From Ilyonectria destructans (taxonomy: Eukaryota > Ascomycota > Sordariomycetes > Hypocreales > Nectriaceae): a DNA stretch of 64,000 nucleotides. The notes beneath the pieces are model-generated. The model saw only the letters and a program-made list of their open reading frames with translations, made no database searches and was not told the DNA's origin. The stretch covers positions 1,488,001-1,552,000 of the forward strand of contig JAHEWK010000003.1 of NCBI GenBank assembly GCA_020740775.1, read 5' to 3'. The translations under genes were made by a program, and so were the position numbers. Positions 24,701-29,787 of the stretch are shown here, piece after piece (the first letter of the stretch is position 1; the number at the start of each line of letters is the position of its first letter).

Positions 24701-27700
24701 GGCAAACTTGTGCAGTAGATACTGGTATCTGCACTACACCACCTGGTTGCACCTCTGATGACCAGTGCGGCTCAGAACAAACCTGCTCTTCTGGAGCCTG
24801 TACCCCTTCTTGCACCTCTGACACCGATTGTGCTACTGAAGAAGTTTGCACAATTGACAGCGGGGTCTGCATATCAGGTTCAAGTGGATGTACCTCCGAT
24901 AGCGATTGTGCCAGTGGAGAAACCTGCACAATTGACACTGGCGTCTGTACGGCAGGTTCAAGCGGCTGTACCTCTGACACTGATTGCAATACTGGAGAAA
25001 CCTGCACTGTCGATACCGGCGTTTGTGCTCCTCCAAGCGGTTGTACCTCTGACACAGATTGTGCCGCTGGGGAAACCTGCACAATCGATACTGGGGTCTG
25101 TGTAGGAGGTTCAAGTGGCTGTACGTCCGACACTGATTGCAATACTGGGGAAACCTGCACAATCGATACTGGCGTTTATGCTCCTCCAAGCGGTTGTACA
25201 TCCGATACCCAATGCGGCAGCGGTCAGACTTGTTCCTCTGGAGCCTGTACCCCTGCTTGCACTACTGACACTGACTGTACTACTGGAGAGACTTGCACAA
25301 CAGACTCTGGAATCTGTATAGCAGGGTCATCTGGCTGCACCTCTGATTCTGATTGTGCTTCTGGAGAGACTTGCGATACCGATAGTGGCACTTGCTCGGC
25401 ACCTGGTTGTCAATCAGATACTGATTGCGGCACTGGACAAACCTGCGCTACTGATACTGGCATTTGTTCAACACCGGGTTGTCAATCCGATACGGATTGT
25501 ACTTCTGGACAGACCTGCGATGTAGATACCGGTATTTGCTCGACACCTGGTTGTCAATCCGATACCGATTGTGAATCTGGACAAACCTGCTCGACTGACA
25601 CTGGCATTTGCTCCCCAGCCTCAACTGGTTGCCAATCTGATGCCGATTGTGCTACTGGCCAGACCTGCGCTACAGATACTGGTATTTGCTCGACACCAGG
25701 TTGCCAATCTGACACCGACTGTGGTACTGGAGAGACTTGCACGATCGATACCGGCATTTGCTCTCCAGCTTCTTCCGGTTGTCAATCTGATAGCGATTGT
25801 GAGTCCGGACAAACCTGTGCTACCGACACTGGTATTTGCTCCACACCGGGCTGCCAATCTGATAGCGATTGTGGTACTGGAGAGACTTGCTCAACTGATA
25901 CCGGCATTTGCTCTCCAGTCTCAACTGGTTGCTCTTCTGATGATGAATGCGGCTCTGAACAAACCTGCACATCTGGAACCTGTACTCCATCTTGTAGCTC
26001 TGATACTGACTGCGCAACCGGAGAGACTTGCACTGTTGACACTGGGATCTGTACCACAGGTTCGAGTGGCTGTGCATCCGACAGCGACTGTGCTACGGGC
26101 GAGACCTGTGCAACAGATACCGGTATTTGCTCCCCAGCTTCCTCTGGCTGCACCTCGGACACAGACTGTGCGAGTGGACAGACTTGCGCTACCGACACGG
26201 GCATTTGCTCACCCTCAACCGGCTGCACATCTGATAGTCAGTGTGGCTCGGGACAAACGTGCTCGTCTGGAGCCTGCACTCCGGCTTGCACGTCCGATAC
26301 GGACTGCACGACCGGAGAGACGTGTACAGTCGATACTGGCATTTGTATAGCAGGCTCTTCTGGTTGTGAGTCTGATACAGACTGTGCCAGTGGAGAAACT
26401 TGTGCCACGGATACTGGCATTTGCTCTCCAGCATCTTCTGGTTGTCAATCAGATTCAGACTGTGGAAGTGGGCAGACCTGTGCGACTGATACAGGGATCT
26501 GCTCCCCAGCATCTTCTGGTTGTCAATCAGATTCAGACTGTGGAAGTGGGCAGACCTGCGCCACAGACACTGGTATTTGCTCTCCAGCATCTTCTGGTTG
26601 TCAATCCGATGCAGACTGTAACAGCGGACAAACCTGCGCTACGGACACTGGTATTTGTTCGCCAACCTCTTCTGGCTGCCAGTCTGACTCGGACTGTGGT
26701 ACCGGGCAGACCTGCGCCACGGATACTGGTATTTGCTCACCAGCATCTTCTGGTTGTCAGTCCGATTCAGACTGTGGAACCGGGCAGACATGCGCCACTG
26801 ATACCGGAATCTGCTCCCCAACTTCCTCTGGTTGTCAATCTGACTCAGACTGTGGTAGCGGGCAGACCTGTACGACTGATACAGGGATCTGCTCCCCAGC
26901 TTCTTCCGGTTGCCAGTCCGATGCAGACTGTAACAGCGGACAAACCTGCGCAGCCGATACGGGCATTTGTTCGCCAACCTCCTCCGACTGCCAATCCGAT
27001 GCCGACTGTGGAAGCGGACAAACTTGTGCCACAGATACTGGTATTTGCTCTCCAGCTTCCTCGGGTTGTCAATCCGATACAGACTGTGGTAGCGGACAGA
27101 CCTGCGCGACTGACACTGGCATCTGTTCACCCTCTAATGGTTGTTCAGCTGACAGCGACTGCGAGAGTGGCCAAGTCTGTTCAGCTGGAGTTTGCGCTCT
27201 CACTTGCACTGTTGATGAGGATTGTTCTACTGGACAAACCTGTGGTACTGATAGCGGAATTTGCATAGAGGGATCGCCGGGTTGCCAATCTGATGCAGAT
27301 TGCTCTAGCGGCGAGACCTGTGAAACCGACACTGGCACTTGTTCAACGCCTCCCTCTGGTTGCCAGTCTGATACAGATTGCCCTAGCGGTCAAACCTGTG
27401 CAACTGACACTGGTATTTGTTCGACGCCATCAACTGGATGCCAATCCGATTCAGATTGCTCCAGCGGCCAGATATGTGCAATTGACACCGGCGTTTGCTC
27501 AACGCCTCCATCTGGTTGCCAATCCGACGCCGACTGTGATAGCGGTCAGACCTGCGCAACTGATACTGGTATCTGTTCGACGCCTTCAACTAGCTGTCAA
27601 TCCGATACCGACTGTGCTAGCGGCCAAACCTGTGCCACTGACACCGGCATCTGCTCAACGGCTGGCTGTACATCTGATAGCGACTGTTCGTCCGGCCAGA

Positions 27701-29787
27701 CTTGTGCAACTGATACGGGTATTTGCTCAACGCCTTCAACTGGCTGCCAGTCTGATTCAGATTGTTCCGGCGGGCAGACCTGTGCAACTGACACTGGTAT
27801 CTGTTCGGCTTCAAGCTGCACTTCTGACAGTGACTGTCCGTCCGGGCAGACCTGTGCCGCTGATACTGGTATTTGTTCGGCCCCAGCTTGTACATCTGAT
27901 AGCGACTGCCCTTCTGGCCAGACCTGTGCAACTGACACTGGTATCTGTTCAACCCCTTCCTCTGGCTGTCAATCTGATGCCGATTGCTCCAGCGGGCAGA
28001 CGTGTGCAATGGATACTGGTATCTGTTCGGGTTCAGGCTGCACTTCTGATAGTGACTGTTCGTCCGGGCAGACTTGTGCAACTGATACGGGTATTTGCTC
28101 AACACCTCCATCTGGTTGCCAATCCGATGCCGACTGTAATAGCGGGCAGACCTGTGCAACTGACACTGGTATCTGTTCAACCCCTTCAACTGGCTGCCAG
28201 TCCGATTCCGATTGCTCTAGCGGGCAGACCTGTGCAACTGACACTGGTATCTGCTCAACGCCTCCATCTGGGTGCGAATCTGATGCAGATTGTTCCAGCG
28301 GCCAGACTTGCGCTACCGATACTGGCATCTGTTCAACTCCAGCCTGCACTTCTGATAGTGACTGCTCTTCCGGCCAGACCTGCGAGACTGATACCGGCAT
28401 CTGCTCAACACCTTCAACCGGTTGCCAATCCGACGCGGACTGCTCTAGCGGGCAGACTTGTGCAACGGATACTGGTATTTGTTCATCGCCTGGCTGTACT
28501 TCTGACAGCGACTGTTCTTCCGGCCAGACCTGTGCAACTGACACCGGCATCTGTTCAACGCCTTCAACTGGTTGCGAATCTGACTCGGATTGTGCCACTG
28601 GGGAGACTTGCACAATCGACACTGGCATTTGCGGGCCGACTCCATCAACTGGCTGCACCTCTGACGATCAATGCGGCAGTAGCCAAACCTGTGTGGACGG
28701 AAGTTGCACTCCTCCTTGCAATTCCGATGCCGACTGTGCTACCGGAGAAGGCTGCACAACTGATACTGGCATTTGTATAGTTTCAATAGGCTGTACATCC
28801 GACACTGACTGTGCTACCGGCGAGACCTGCGCAACTGACACCGGCATTTGTTCAACGCCTTCCTCTGGCTGTACATCTGATAGCGACTGTTCGTCCGGCC
28901 AGACTTGTGCAACTGATACGGGTATTTGCTCAGGAACCCCACCTGCTTGCCAATCTGATACAGACTGCACCAATGGCCAAACTTGTAATGTTGACACTGG
29001 CGTATGTGCCGATCCTTCGACAGACTGTACATCTGACGACCAGTGTGGCTCGGAGCAGACCTGTATGTCTGGAGCTTGCACCCCCTCTTGCGCTTCCGAT
29101 ACAGACTGTGCCAGCGGAGAGACTTGCGCAACTGATACCGGGATTTGCACTGGGCCTTCAGCTGGTTGCACATCTGACACTGACTGTGCTACCGGCGAGA
29201 CCTGTGCAATTGACACTGGTATTTGCTCAGGAACCCCGCCTGCTTGCCAATCTGATACGGACTGCACCACTGGCCAAACCTGTAATGTTGACACTGGAGT
29301 ATGTGCCGATCCTTCGACTGGTTGCACATCCGACGACCAGTGCGGCTCAGAGCAGACCTGCGTGTCTGGAGCTTGCACCCCCTCCTGCGCTTCCGATAGT
29401 GATTGCGCTACTGGAGAAACCTGCACGACTGCCAGTGGCATTTGTATAGCCTCAACTGGCTGCACTTCTGATACAGACTGTGCAAGCGGAGAGACTTGCG
29501 CAACTGACACCGGGATTTGCACTGGGCCTTCAACTGGTTGTACATCCGATAACCAGTGCGGCTCAGAGCAGACTTGTGTGTCGGGAACTTGCACCCCGTC
29601 CTGCGCTTCCGATAGCGATTGTGCTACTGGAGAAACGTGTAATACTGCCAGTGGAATTTGCATAGTATCGACTGGCTGCACTTCTGATACAGACTGTGTC
29701 AGTGGACAGACTTGTGCAACTGACACCGGGATTTGCACTGGGCCTCCAACTGGCTGTACATCCGATGCTCAATGCGGCAGTACCTAA
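9679..29787 (+). CDS. Giant secreted cysteine-rich tandem-repeat protein, N-terminal part (6,702 aa)
   Basis: It begins with a basic n-region and hydrophobic core (LVAGMVALVAVPLV, residues 9-22), a signal peptide probably cut after Ala24. In order follow Stig1-like Cys modules (residues about 49-305), a Thr/Gly/Asn/Gln linker (about 310-690), a small Cys cluster (about 692-800), a Gly-Ser linker (about 804-911), and from residue 914 a continuous array of four-Cys modules. The first array is mixed (C-x5-C-x5-C-x4-C). From about residue 4,130 the last gap widens to six residues around a conserved DTGIC. Composition is acidic and nearly lacks Lys, Trp, His and Tyr, which fits an oxidised extracellular repeat rod. 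No catalytic domain, membrane segment or adhesion motif is visible. It ends at TAA 29785-29787 in the middle of a module, at a position where sister modules have Gln, so this is not a natural C-terminus. Confidence 0.85.
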   Translation: MSRCLNRRLVAGMVALVAVPLVDATSSLAHREDQFNVLLPRLEVNIDNCPESSLCVGETCTTNVIGYDLFNCGYAKHACKPGELCITGSCVPLNFTSTDPYNCGGSGKPCKTGQWCGDDGECKPIQVVVDPLHCGQSKEPCEPGELCVNGVCVNIDIGTDPYICGESMTVCDPGNWCFEGVCTPFNLGTNSQGCKSHDDCPLDAPCRDGICRPLIVVTDSYHCGVKELNCTAGELCLGGYCRRLNLTANANDGCGPSNQPCESGEVCYKDECLPLHIGLDLSECGDHGQVCNKSQVCVTGVCVNHLWDRQPPPPGLTFCSSDDAASSTPPDENAGPTGGDLSAGGNTQVPGSTTPGDSIDGEPRTSATGRDGGINGAASTRVADNGDVPIATSRAAGQNGEDQNGGDQNGGDQSGKDQNGDEGTFGQQGESESTTIVGGNGETPQGTSVGAADGDIPEGTSAGAANGGTPQATSVAAANDGIPQGTSVGDENGGIPQGSSVGAGNGGIPQGTSVGAVNDGTPQGTSVGAGNGDTPAATSRAGGQDGEEGILGQQGESEDTTIVGGNGGTPQGTSVGVGNGDTPAATSRVGSQDGEEGTFGQQGESEDTTIVSGNGEIPQGTSAGAVDGGVPQGTSVADADGGTPQGTIVGNNGQNSDQSTEGANNGQAPQQTTAGSNGEQGIEGDPDGSEGCSPSCAPNTLCVNQECLAAGDPSACGASNSRLLRLLRRQQGSACATSEVCLNGLCAPVLKAAACVAIGVACPATNFCILGVCVAGGNASNCGGVACPTGNVCLFNLCTRMPIDIAGGSDGGGSGSGSGSGSGSGSGGGSGGSSATTSANSPTSSSGSSSGGSSGGSGGNGSGSGSGSGSGSGSGSSSASNSATSPTTTPGGSSGGGGGNGSGNGGQGTTGGTCTSDSGCLDADVCQNGVCVTPCARTTDCDGTLICAGGICVEGEVCQNDSECDDGTCVDGVCITNTDQNCSSDTDCPDTNVCREGSCFTTCDSSADCLDDDTCENNICVPPPNSKCARNSDCGEDRICKNGACVGEPSTCSADSDCGTGGVCKSGACEPGCTASSDCASNEVCTDGNCVVSTVGECETDADCGTEGVCTDGSCVVSTAGGCDTNADCGTGEICADGSCVVSTAGECNTNADCGTGEICTDGNCVPAVGSTGCTRDNQCAPGQVCTNGNCVVSTTGECNTNADCGTDEICTDGNCVPAVGSTRCTQDNQCAAGQVCTDGSCVVSTAGGCDTNADCSGALICIGSQCVQCGINSDCGTNEVCTAGVCKSTCSTSTECDGQTICNGGICVSGEDCTNDSGCADGETCVDGSCVAVSPTECTQDSQCGTGNVCTDGVCGTAPAECSTNAECSGALICISSKCVQCAITSDCGTNQVCIGTVCKLACTTSTDCNAQQICNGGICVSGQDCTDDSGCDDGETCVNGACVAVSPTECMQDSQCTTPGTVCVSGSCVTAPTTCNQDSDCGTSEVCTNGACVVSTAQCSTNAECTGDLLCIDSKCVQCGINSDCGANEVCSAGSCKPTCASSIECDGQQICNGGICVAGDDCTDDAGCDGNETCVDGICVPAVGSTGCTQDNQCATGQVCTNGACVPVVGSTGCTQDNQCAAGQVCTNGACVAAPTTCSADTDCTSGQVCTGGTCVVAPTTCNADTDCTSGQVCTDGSCVAAPTTCNADTDCTQGQVCTNGACVAAPTTCSADTDCTSGQVCTDGTCVVAPTTCSVNTDCPSGQACTDGTCVPAVGSTGCTQDNQCAAGQVCTDGACVAAPTTCFLNSDCTSDQVCQAGACVMKSVVCTADSDCAATQICQAGTCIAKPCSTSTDCIGNQVCSDGICIVSPACTSDTECPTGQTCSSGSCVTACDTENTCENGVCSGGICIEGGCNTDSECLENQQCLDGTCTDRTCATDTDCGDGQSCTAGTCVIDDCLSNADCTATQTCQSGTCVEGCSTTDDCNLDQLCQSGMCQTLCTADTECTVGQTCQSGMCAAPACSTDSECATGQTCQAGVCVITGPTACTTDSECSTGQTCQAGICVTTDPTACIDSSQCSTGQICQDGACVDACTSDAQCSDGQSCVDGGCIATPECTSNAQCSTGQICSTGTCFTVCGTNTGCAVGEICQGGVCVAGSCTQDSECDSNQVCQDGSCVTDTCTTDDECQTGRICQAGSCVVAPECTTDAQCATGEVCESGSCVAAPECTTDDQCATGEACQDNSCVVPCDDATSCETGQTCSGGICTVDIACVSDDECAENETCQQGTCVANSCATNDDCGEGQTCQSELCAVGCVSDDNCNAGETCDSGVCTASGCTSSTDCNTGESCVSNSCTSTACTASSECSTGETCVSGVCSPSGCTSATQCVSGEDCVGGICTAGDECTSSSECSTGESCVSGSCSPSGCTATTECPSGENCASGVCTSTGCTTDDDCATGENCASTVCTVSVPCSVDTDCGDGETCSNGVCIAGSSACTTSSDCGTGESCVSGTCTPDSTGCTASTECGTNESCVSGVCTSADCTSDSDCPSTEACKAGVCTVGSPAECQSSTDCGSGSSCVSGTCTPDSTGCTASTDCSSGESCVSGICTSSDCTSDSDCPSTEICEAGVCTAGSPAGCQSSTDCDSGESCVSGTCTPDSTGCTASTECSTNESCVSGICTSSGCTSDSDCPSSEACEAGVCTAGSPADCQSSSDCDNGSSCVSGICTPDSTGCTASTDCSTGESCISGVCTSSDCTSDSDCPSTEACEAGVCTVGSPAGCQASTDCDSGSSCVSGTCTPDSTGCTASSECATGESCVSGVCSPSGCTQDSECASSETCTGGVCTAGTTECTVDSDCNTGAGETCVSGSCTVAPACTDDSDCGTGQTCVSGSCIVVPACAADSDCGTGQTCVSGVCDPPCATSDECTDGESCVATICTVDIPCSADTDCADDETCVSGTCTPIPGCTASSQCDAGSSCVSGSCTPDSTGCTASTECATNESCVSGVCSPSDCTNDDQCVSGETCEGGVCTAGSPSPDCTASTDCDSGSSCVSGTCTPDSTGCSATSQCPSGESCVSGVCTSSGCSSDSECASSETCSSGVCTAGSTSPECTVDADCSSDQICISGACTTGPTSPECTVDADCSSDQICSGGVCTTGSTSPECTSDTDCSSGETCSNGVCTTGSTSPECSVDADCASGQTCSGGVCTVGSTSPECTDNTDCSSGEICTSGVCTTPECTVDADCSSDQICTSGVCTTGSTSPECTIDTDCSSGQICSGGVCTNGSPSSDCTTSTDCDSGSSCVSGSCTPDSTGCTASSQCPTDESCLSGVCATSGCTTDSECATDETCNNGVCTAGTSGCTASTDCDSGSSCVSGSCTPDSTGCTASSQCPTDESCVSGVCSSSDCADDTECPSTESCDSGVCTPDSSGCTLTSDCDAGQNCISGVCSPAPCTSSDECGTEESCVSTICTVDIACTGDAECADGETCDGGVCTPGSPTCTATSDCASGENCISGSCSLNDCTSTAQCADGETCDGGVCTPGSSTCTSTGDCASGENCVSGSCAPDDCTSDAQCASGETCDAGVCTSGATTCTATDGCPSGENCISGSCSPDDCTLTSQCPDSENCISGTCSPSDCTSDTECPSTETCSAGVCTAEPPVTCDSSDACPDGQSCVSGACSPDGCRASTQCSTGETCVSGNCSPDGCSSDSECATGESCDIGVCTAGSPATCDSSDTCPDGQSCVSGNCSPDGCTASTQCSTGETCVSGNCSPDGCSSDSDCVTGENCDGGICTAGSPGDCETSDQCDGTQSCISGTCSPDDCTSSGVCPSGESCVSGACSPDGCSSDTDCVASETCDAGVCTAGSTGCSSDSDCASGQTCNSGVCTTGSTDCSSDSDCAPGQTCNAGVCTTGSTGCSSDGDCASGQTCNSGVCTPASTDCSSDGDCATGETCTNGVCMPTTTGCSSDSDCTSGQTCNSGVCTTGSTDCSSDSDCTSGQTCNSGVCTAGSTDCSSDSDCASGQTCDAGVCTTGSTECSSDSECATGEACISGVCTPDSTSCSSTSECDSGVNCLSGTCTADIPCTSDDECATGETCNTGVCTPGSTDCSTDDQCGSSEACVSGVCVATCNVDADCARGETCNSGTCTPPTTGTGCTSDDQCGSGQTCSSGGACTPACSVDTDCATGETCTADTGVCTASTGCTSDNDCGTGETCTIDTGICTSASTGCTADSDCGTGETCTIDTGICTASSSCTSDSDCGTGETCAVDTGICTPASTGCTSDSDCSTGQTCTVDTGICTPASSGCTSDSDCSTGETCAVDTGICTQVSPGCTSDSDCGTGETCTVDTGICAPASTGCEADSDCASGQTCATDTRTCTPTSTGCQSDTDCASGQTCTVDTGICAPASTGCQSDTDCASGQTCTVDIGICTPASAGCQSDSDCASGQICATDTGICTPASTGCESDTDCASGETCTVDTGICTPASTGCQSDSDCASGQTCATDTGICSPPTSNACTADADCGSGQTCSSGVCTPPCTADTDCATGETCTTNSGICTVSIGCTSDADCDTGQTCATDTGICSTSGGCTSDSDCSSGQTCATDTGICSTPGCTSDSDCSSGQTCATDTGICSTPSCISDSECSLGQTCDTDTGICSTPGCTSDSDCSSGQTCATDTGICSAAGCTSDSDCSSGQICATDTGICSAPGCTSDSDCSSGQTCATDTGICSAPGCTSDSDCDTGETCATDTGICSALGCTSDSDCPSGQTCATDTGICLAPGCTSDSDCSSGETCATDTGICSPPAGCTSDSDCSSGQTCATDTGICSPSTGCTSDSDCSSGETCSTDTGICSPSVGCTSDSDCSSGETCATDSGICSTPGCTSDDQCGTGQTCSSGTCTPPCTSDDNCSTGETCTVNTGICIGSSGCTSDSDCDTGETCSTDTGICSAPGCTSDSDCSQGQTCTTDTGICSAPSSGCTSDSDCGTGQTCTVDTGICTTPPGCASDSDCATGETCATDTGICSAPSSGCTSDSDCGTGQTCAVDTGICTTPPGCTSDDQCGSEQTCSSGACTPSCTSDTDCATEEVCTIDSGVCISGSSGCTSDSDCASGETCTIDTGVCTAGSSGCTSDTDCNTGETCTVDTGVCAPPSGCTSDTDCAAGETCTIDTGVCVGGSSGCTSDTDCNTGETCTIDTGVYAPPSGCTSDTQCGSGQTCSSGACTPACTTDTDCTTGETCTTDSGICIAGSSGCTSDSDCASGETCDTDSGTCSAPGCQSDTDCGTGQTCATDTGICSTPGCQSDTDCTSGQTCDVDTGICSTPGCQSDTDCESGQTCSTDTGICSPASTGCQSDADCATGQTCATDTGICSTPGCQSDTDCGTGETCTIDTGICSPASSGCQSDSDCESGQTCATDTGICSTPGCQSDSDCGTGETCSTDTGICSPVSTGCSSDDECGSEQTCTSGTCTPSCSSDTDCATGETCTVDTGICTTGSSGCASDSDCATGETCATDTGICSPASSGCTSDTDCASGQTCATDTGICSPSTGCTSDSQCGSGQTCSSGACTPACTSDTDCTTGETCTVDTGICIAGSSGCESDTDCASGETCATDTGICSPASSGCQSDSDCGSGQTCATDTGICSPASSGCQSDSDCGSGQTCATDTGICSPASSGCQSDADCNSGQTCATDTGICSPTSSGCQSDSDCGTGQTCATDTGICSPASSGCQSDSDCGTGQTCATDTGICSPTSSGCQSDSDCGSGQTCTTDTGICSPASSGCQSDADCNSGQTCAADTGICSPTSSDCQSDADCGSGQTCATDTGICSPASSGCQSDTDCGSGQTCATDTGICSPSNGCSADSDCESGQVCSAGVCALTCTVDEDCSTGQTCGTDSGICIEGSPGCQSDADCSSGETCETDTGTCSTPPSGCQSDTDCPSGQTCATDTGICSTPSTGCQSDSDCSSGQICAIDTGVCSTPPSGCQSDADCDSGQTCATDTGICSTPSTSCQSDTDCASGQTCATDTGICSTAGCTSDSDCSSGQTCATDTGICSTPSTGCQSDSDCSGGQTCATDTGICSASSCTSDSDCPSGQTCAADTGICSAPACTSDSDCPSGQTCATDTGICSTPSSGCQSDADCSSGQTCAMDTGICSGSGCTSDSDCSSGQTCATDTGICSTPPSGCQSDADCNSGQTCATDTGICSTPSTGCQSDSDCSSGQTCATDTGICSTPPSGCESDADCSSGQTCATDTGICSTPACTSDSDCSSGQTCETDTGICSTPSTGCQSDADCSSGQTCATDTGICSSPGCTSDSDCSSGQTCATDTGICSTPSTGCESDSDCATGETCTIDTGICGPTPSTGCTSDDQCGSSQTCVDGSCTPPCNSDADCATGEGCTTDTGICIVSIGCTSDTDCATGETCATDTGICSTPSSGCTSDSDCSSGQTCATDTGICSGTPPACQSDTDCTNGQTCNVDTGVCADPSTDCTSDDQCGSEQTCMSGACTPSCASDTDCASGETCATDTGICTGPSAGCTSDTDCATGETCAIDTGICSGTPPACQSDTDCTTGQTCNVDTGVCADPSTGCTSDDQCGSEQTCVSGACTPSCASDSDCATGETCTTASGICIASTGCTSDTDCASGETCATDTGICTGPSTGCTSDNQCGSEQTCVSGTCTPSCASDSDCATGETCNTASGICIVSTGCTSDTDCVSGQTCATDTGICTGPPTGCTSDAQCGST
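9823..10590 (+). repeat. Stig1-like N-terminal Cys modules (about eight)
   Basis: After a short opening pair of Cys motifs, the pattern CGxxxxxC-x5-C-x4-C repeats with a spacer of the type xxxxTDPxxCG. Modules begin near 9892, 9985, 10078, 10168, 10258, 10345, 10438 and 10531. The leading CG dipeptide and the spacer distinguish them from the C-terminal arrays. They resemble the Stig1-type Cys pattern known from plant stigma proteins and some secreted fungal proteins; that assignment is by eye only. Confidence 0.6.
11005..11643 (+). repeat. 39-bp coding minisatellite in linker, with two 105-bp inserts
   Basis: Thirteen-codon units of the type xPQGTSVGAxNGx run in tandem: seven from 11005 to 11277, one at 11383-11421 and three at 11527-11643. 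Between them lie two near-identical 35-codon blocks (11278-11382 and 11422-11526), each containing EEGxxGQQGESEDTTIV. A third, partial copy of that block precedes the array near 10940-11000. The product is uncharged to acidic, Thr/Ser-rich and Cys-free, typical of a flexible, possibly O-glycosylated stalk. Confidence 0.75.
11752..12075 (+). other. Small Cys cluster between the two linkers
   Basis: About four short modules (CxPxTLCxxxxC, CxTSEVCLNGLC, CPATNFCILGVC, CPTGNVCLFNLC) sit between the Thr/Gly linker and the Gly-Ser linker. One contains a basic LLRLLRRQQ segment (near 11845-11870), one of the few Arg clusters in the protein and so a possible proteolytic cleavage site separating the N-terminal region from the arrays. 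That processing is inference. Confidence 0.5.
12088..12411 (+). repeat. Gly-Ser linker with GGAAGTGGCTCT-type tandem repeats
   Basis: Two (Gly-Ser)n runs (about 12112-12180 and 12259-12320) are separated by Ser/Thr-rich segments. The DNA is made of 12-bp units such as GGAAGTGGCTCT with small changes. It contains no Cys and is an obvious flexible hinge in front of the long arrays. It is also a likely place for length polymorphism. Confidence 0.8.
12418..22060 (+). repeat. Array I: mixed four-Cys modules, about 9.6 kb
   Basis: The basic module is C-x5-C-x5-C-x4-C, as in CTQDNQCAAGQVCTNGAC, with spacers of 2-10 residues. Blocks differ in spacer. 13170-15020 uses PAVGSTG or AAPTT spacers. 16600-18100 uses STG/SPA spacers. 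18900-19500 uses TGSTSPE. 21180-21770 is a run of 24-codon (72-bp) units with GST spacers. Four Cys per module suggests two disulfides each. The spacing resembles short secreted Cys-repeat proteins generally; I cannot assign a domain family without a search. Confidence 0.8.
17170..18021 (+). repeat. 213-bp higher-order repeat, four copies
   Basis: The motif GATTC(C/A)AC(G/A)GG(A/C)TG, encoding DSTGC, recurs at 17170, 17383, 17596, 17809 and 18022, exactly 213 bp each time. Each 71-codon unit contains three four-Cys modules with spacers TSxDCTSDSDCP, SPA and TPDSTG. The exact constancy shows amplification of a three-module block rather than of single modules. Confidence 0.85.
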
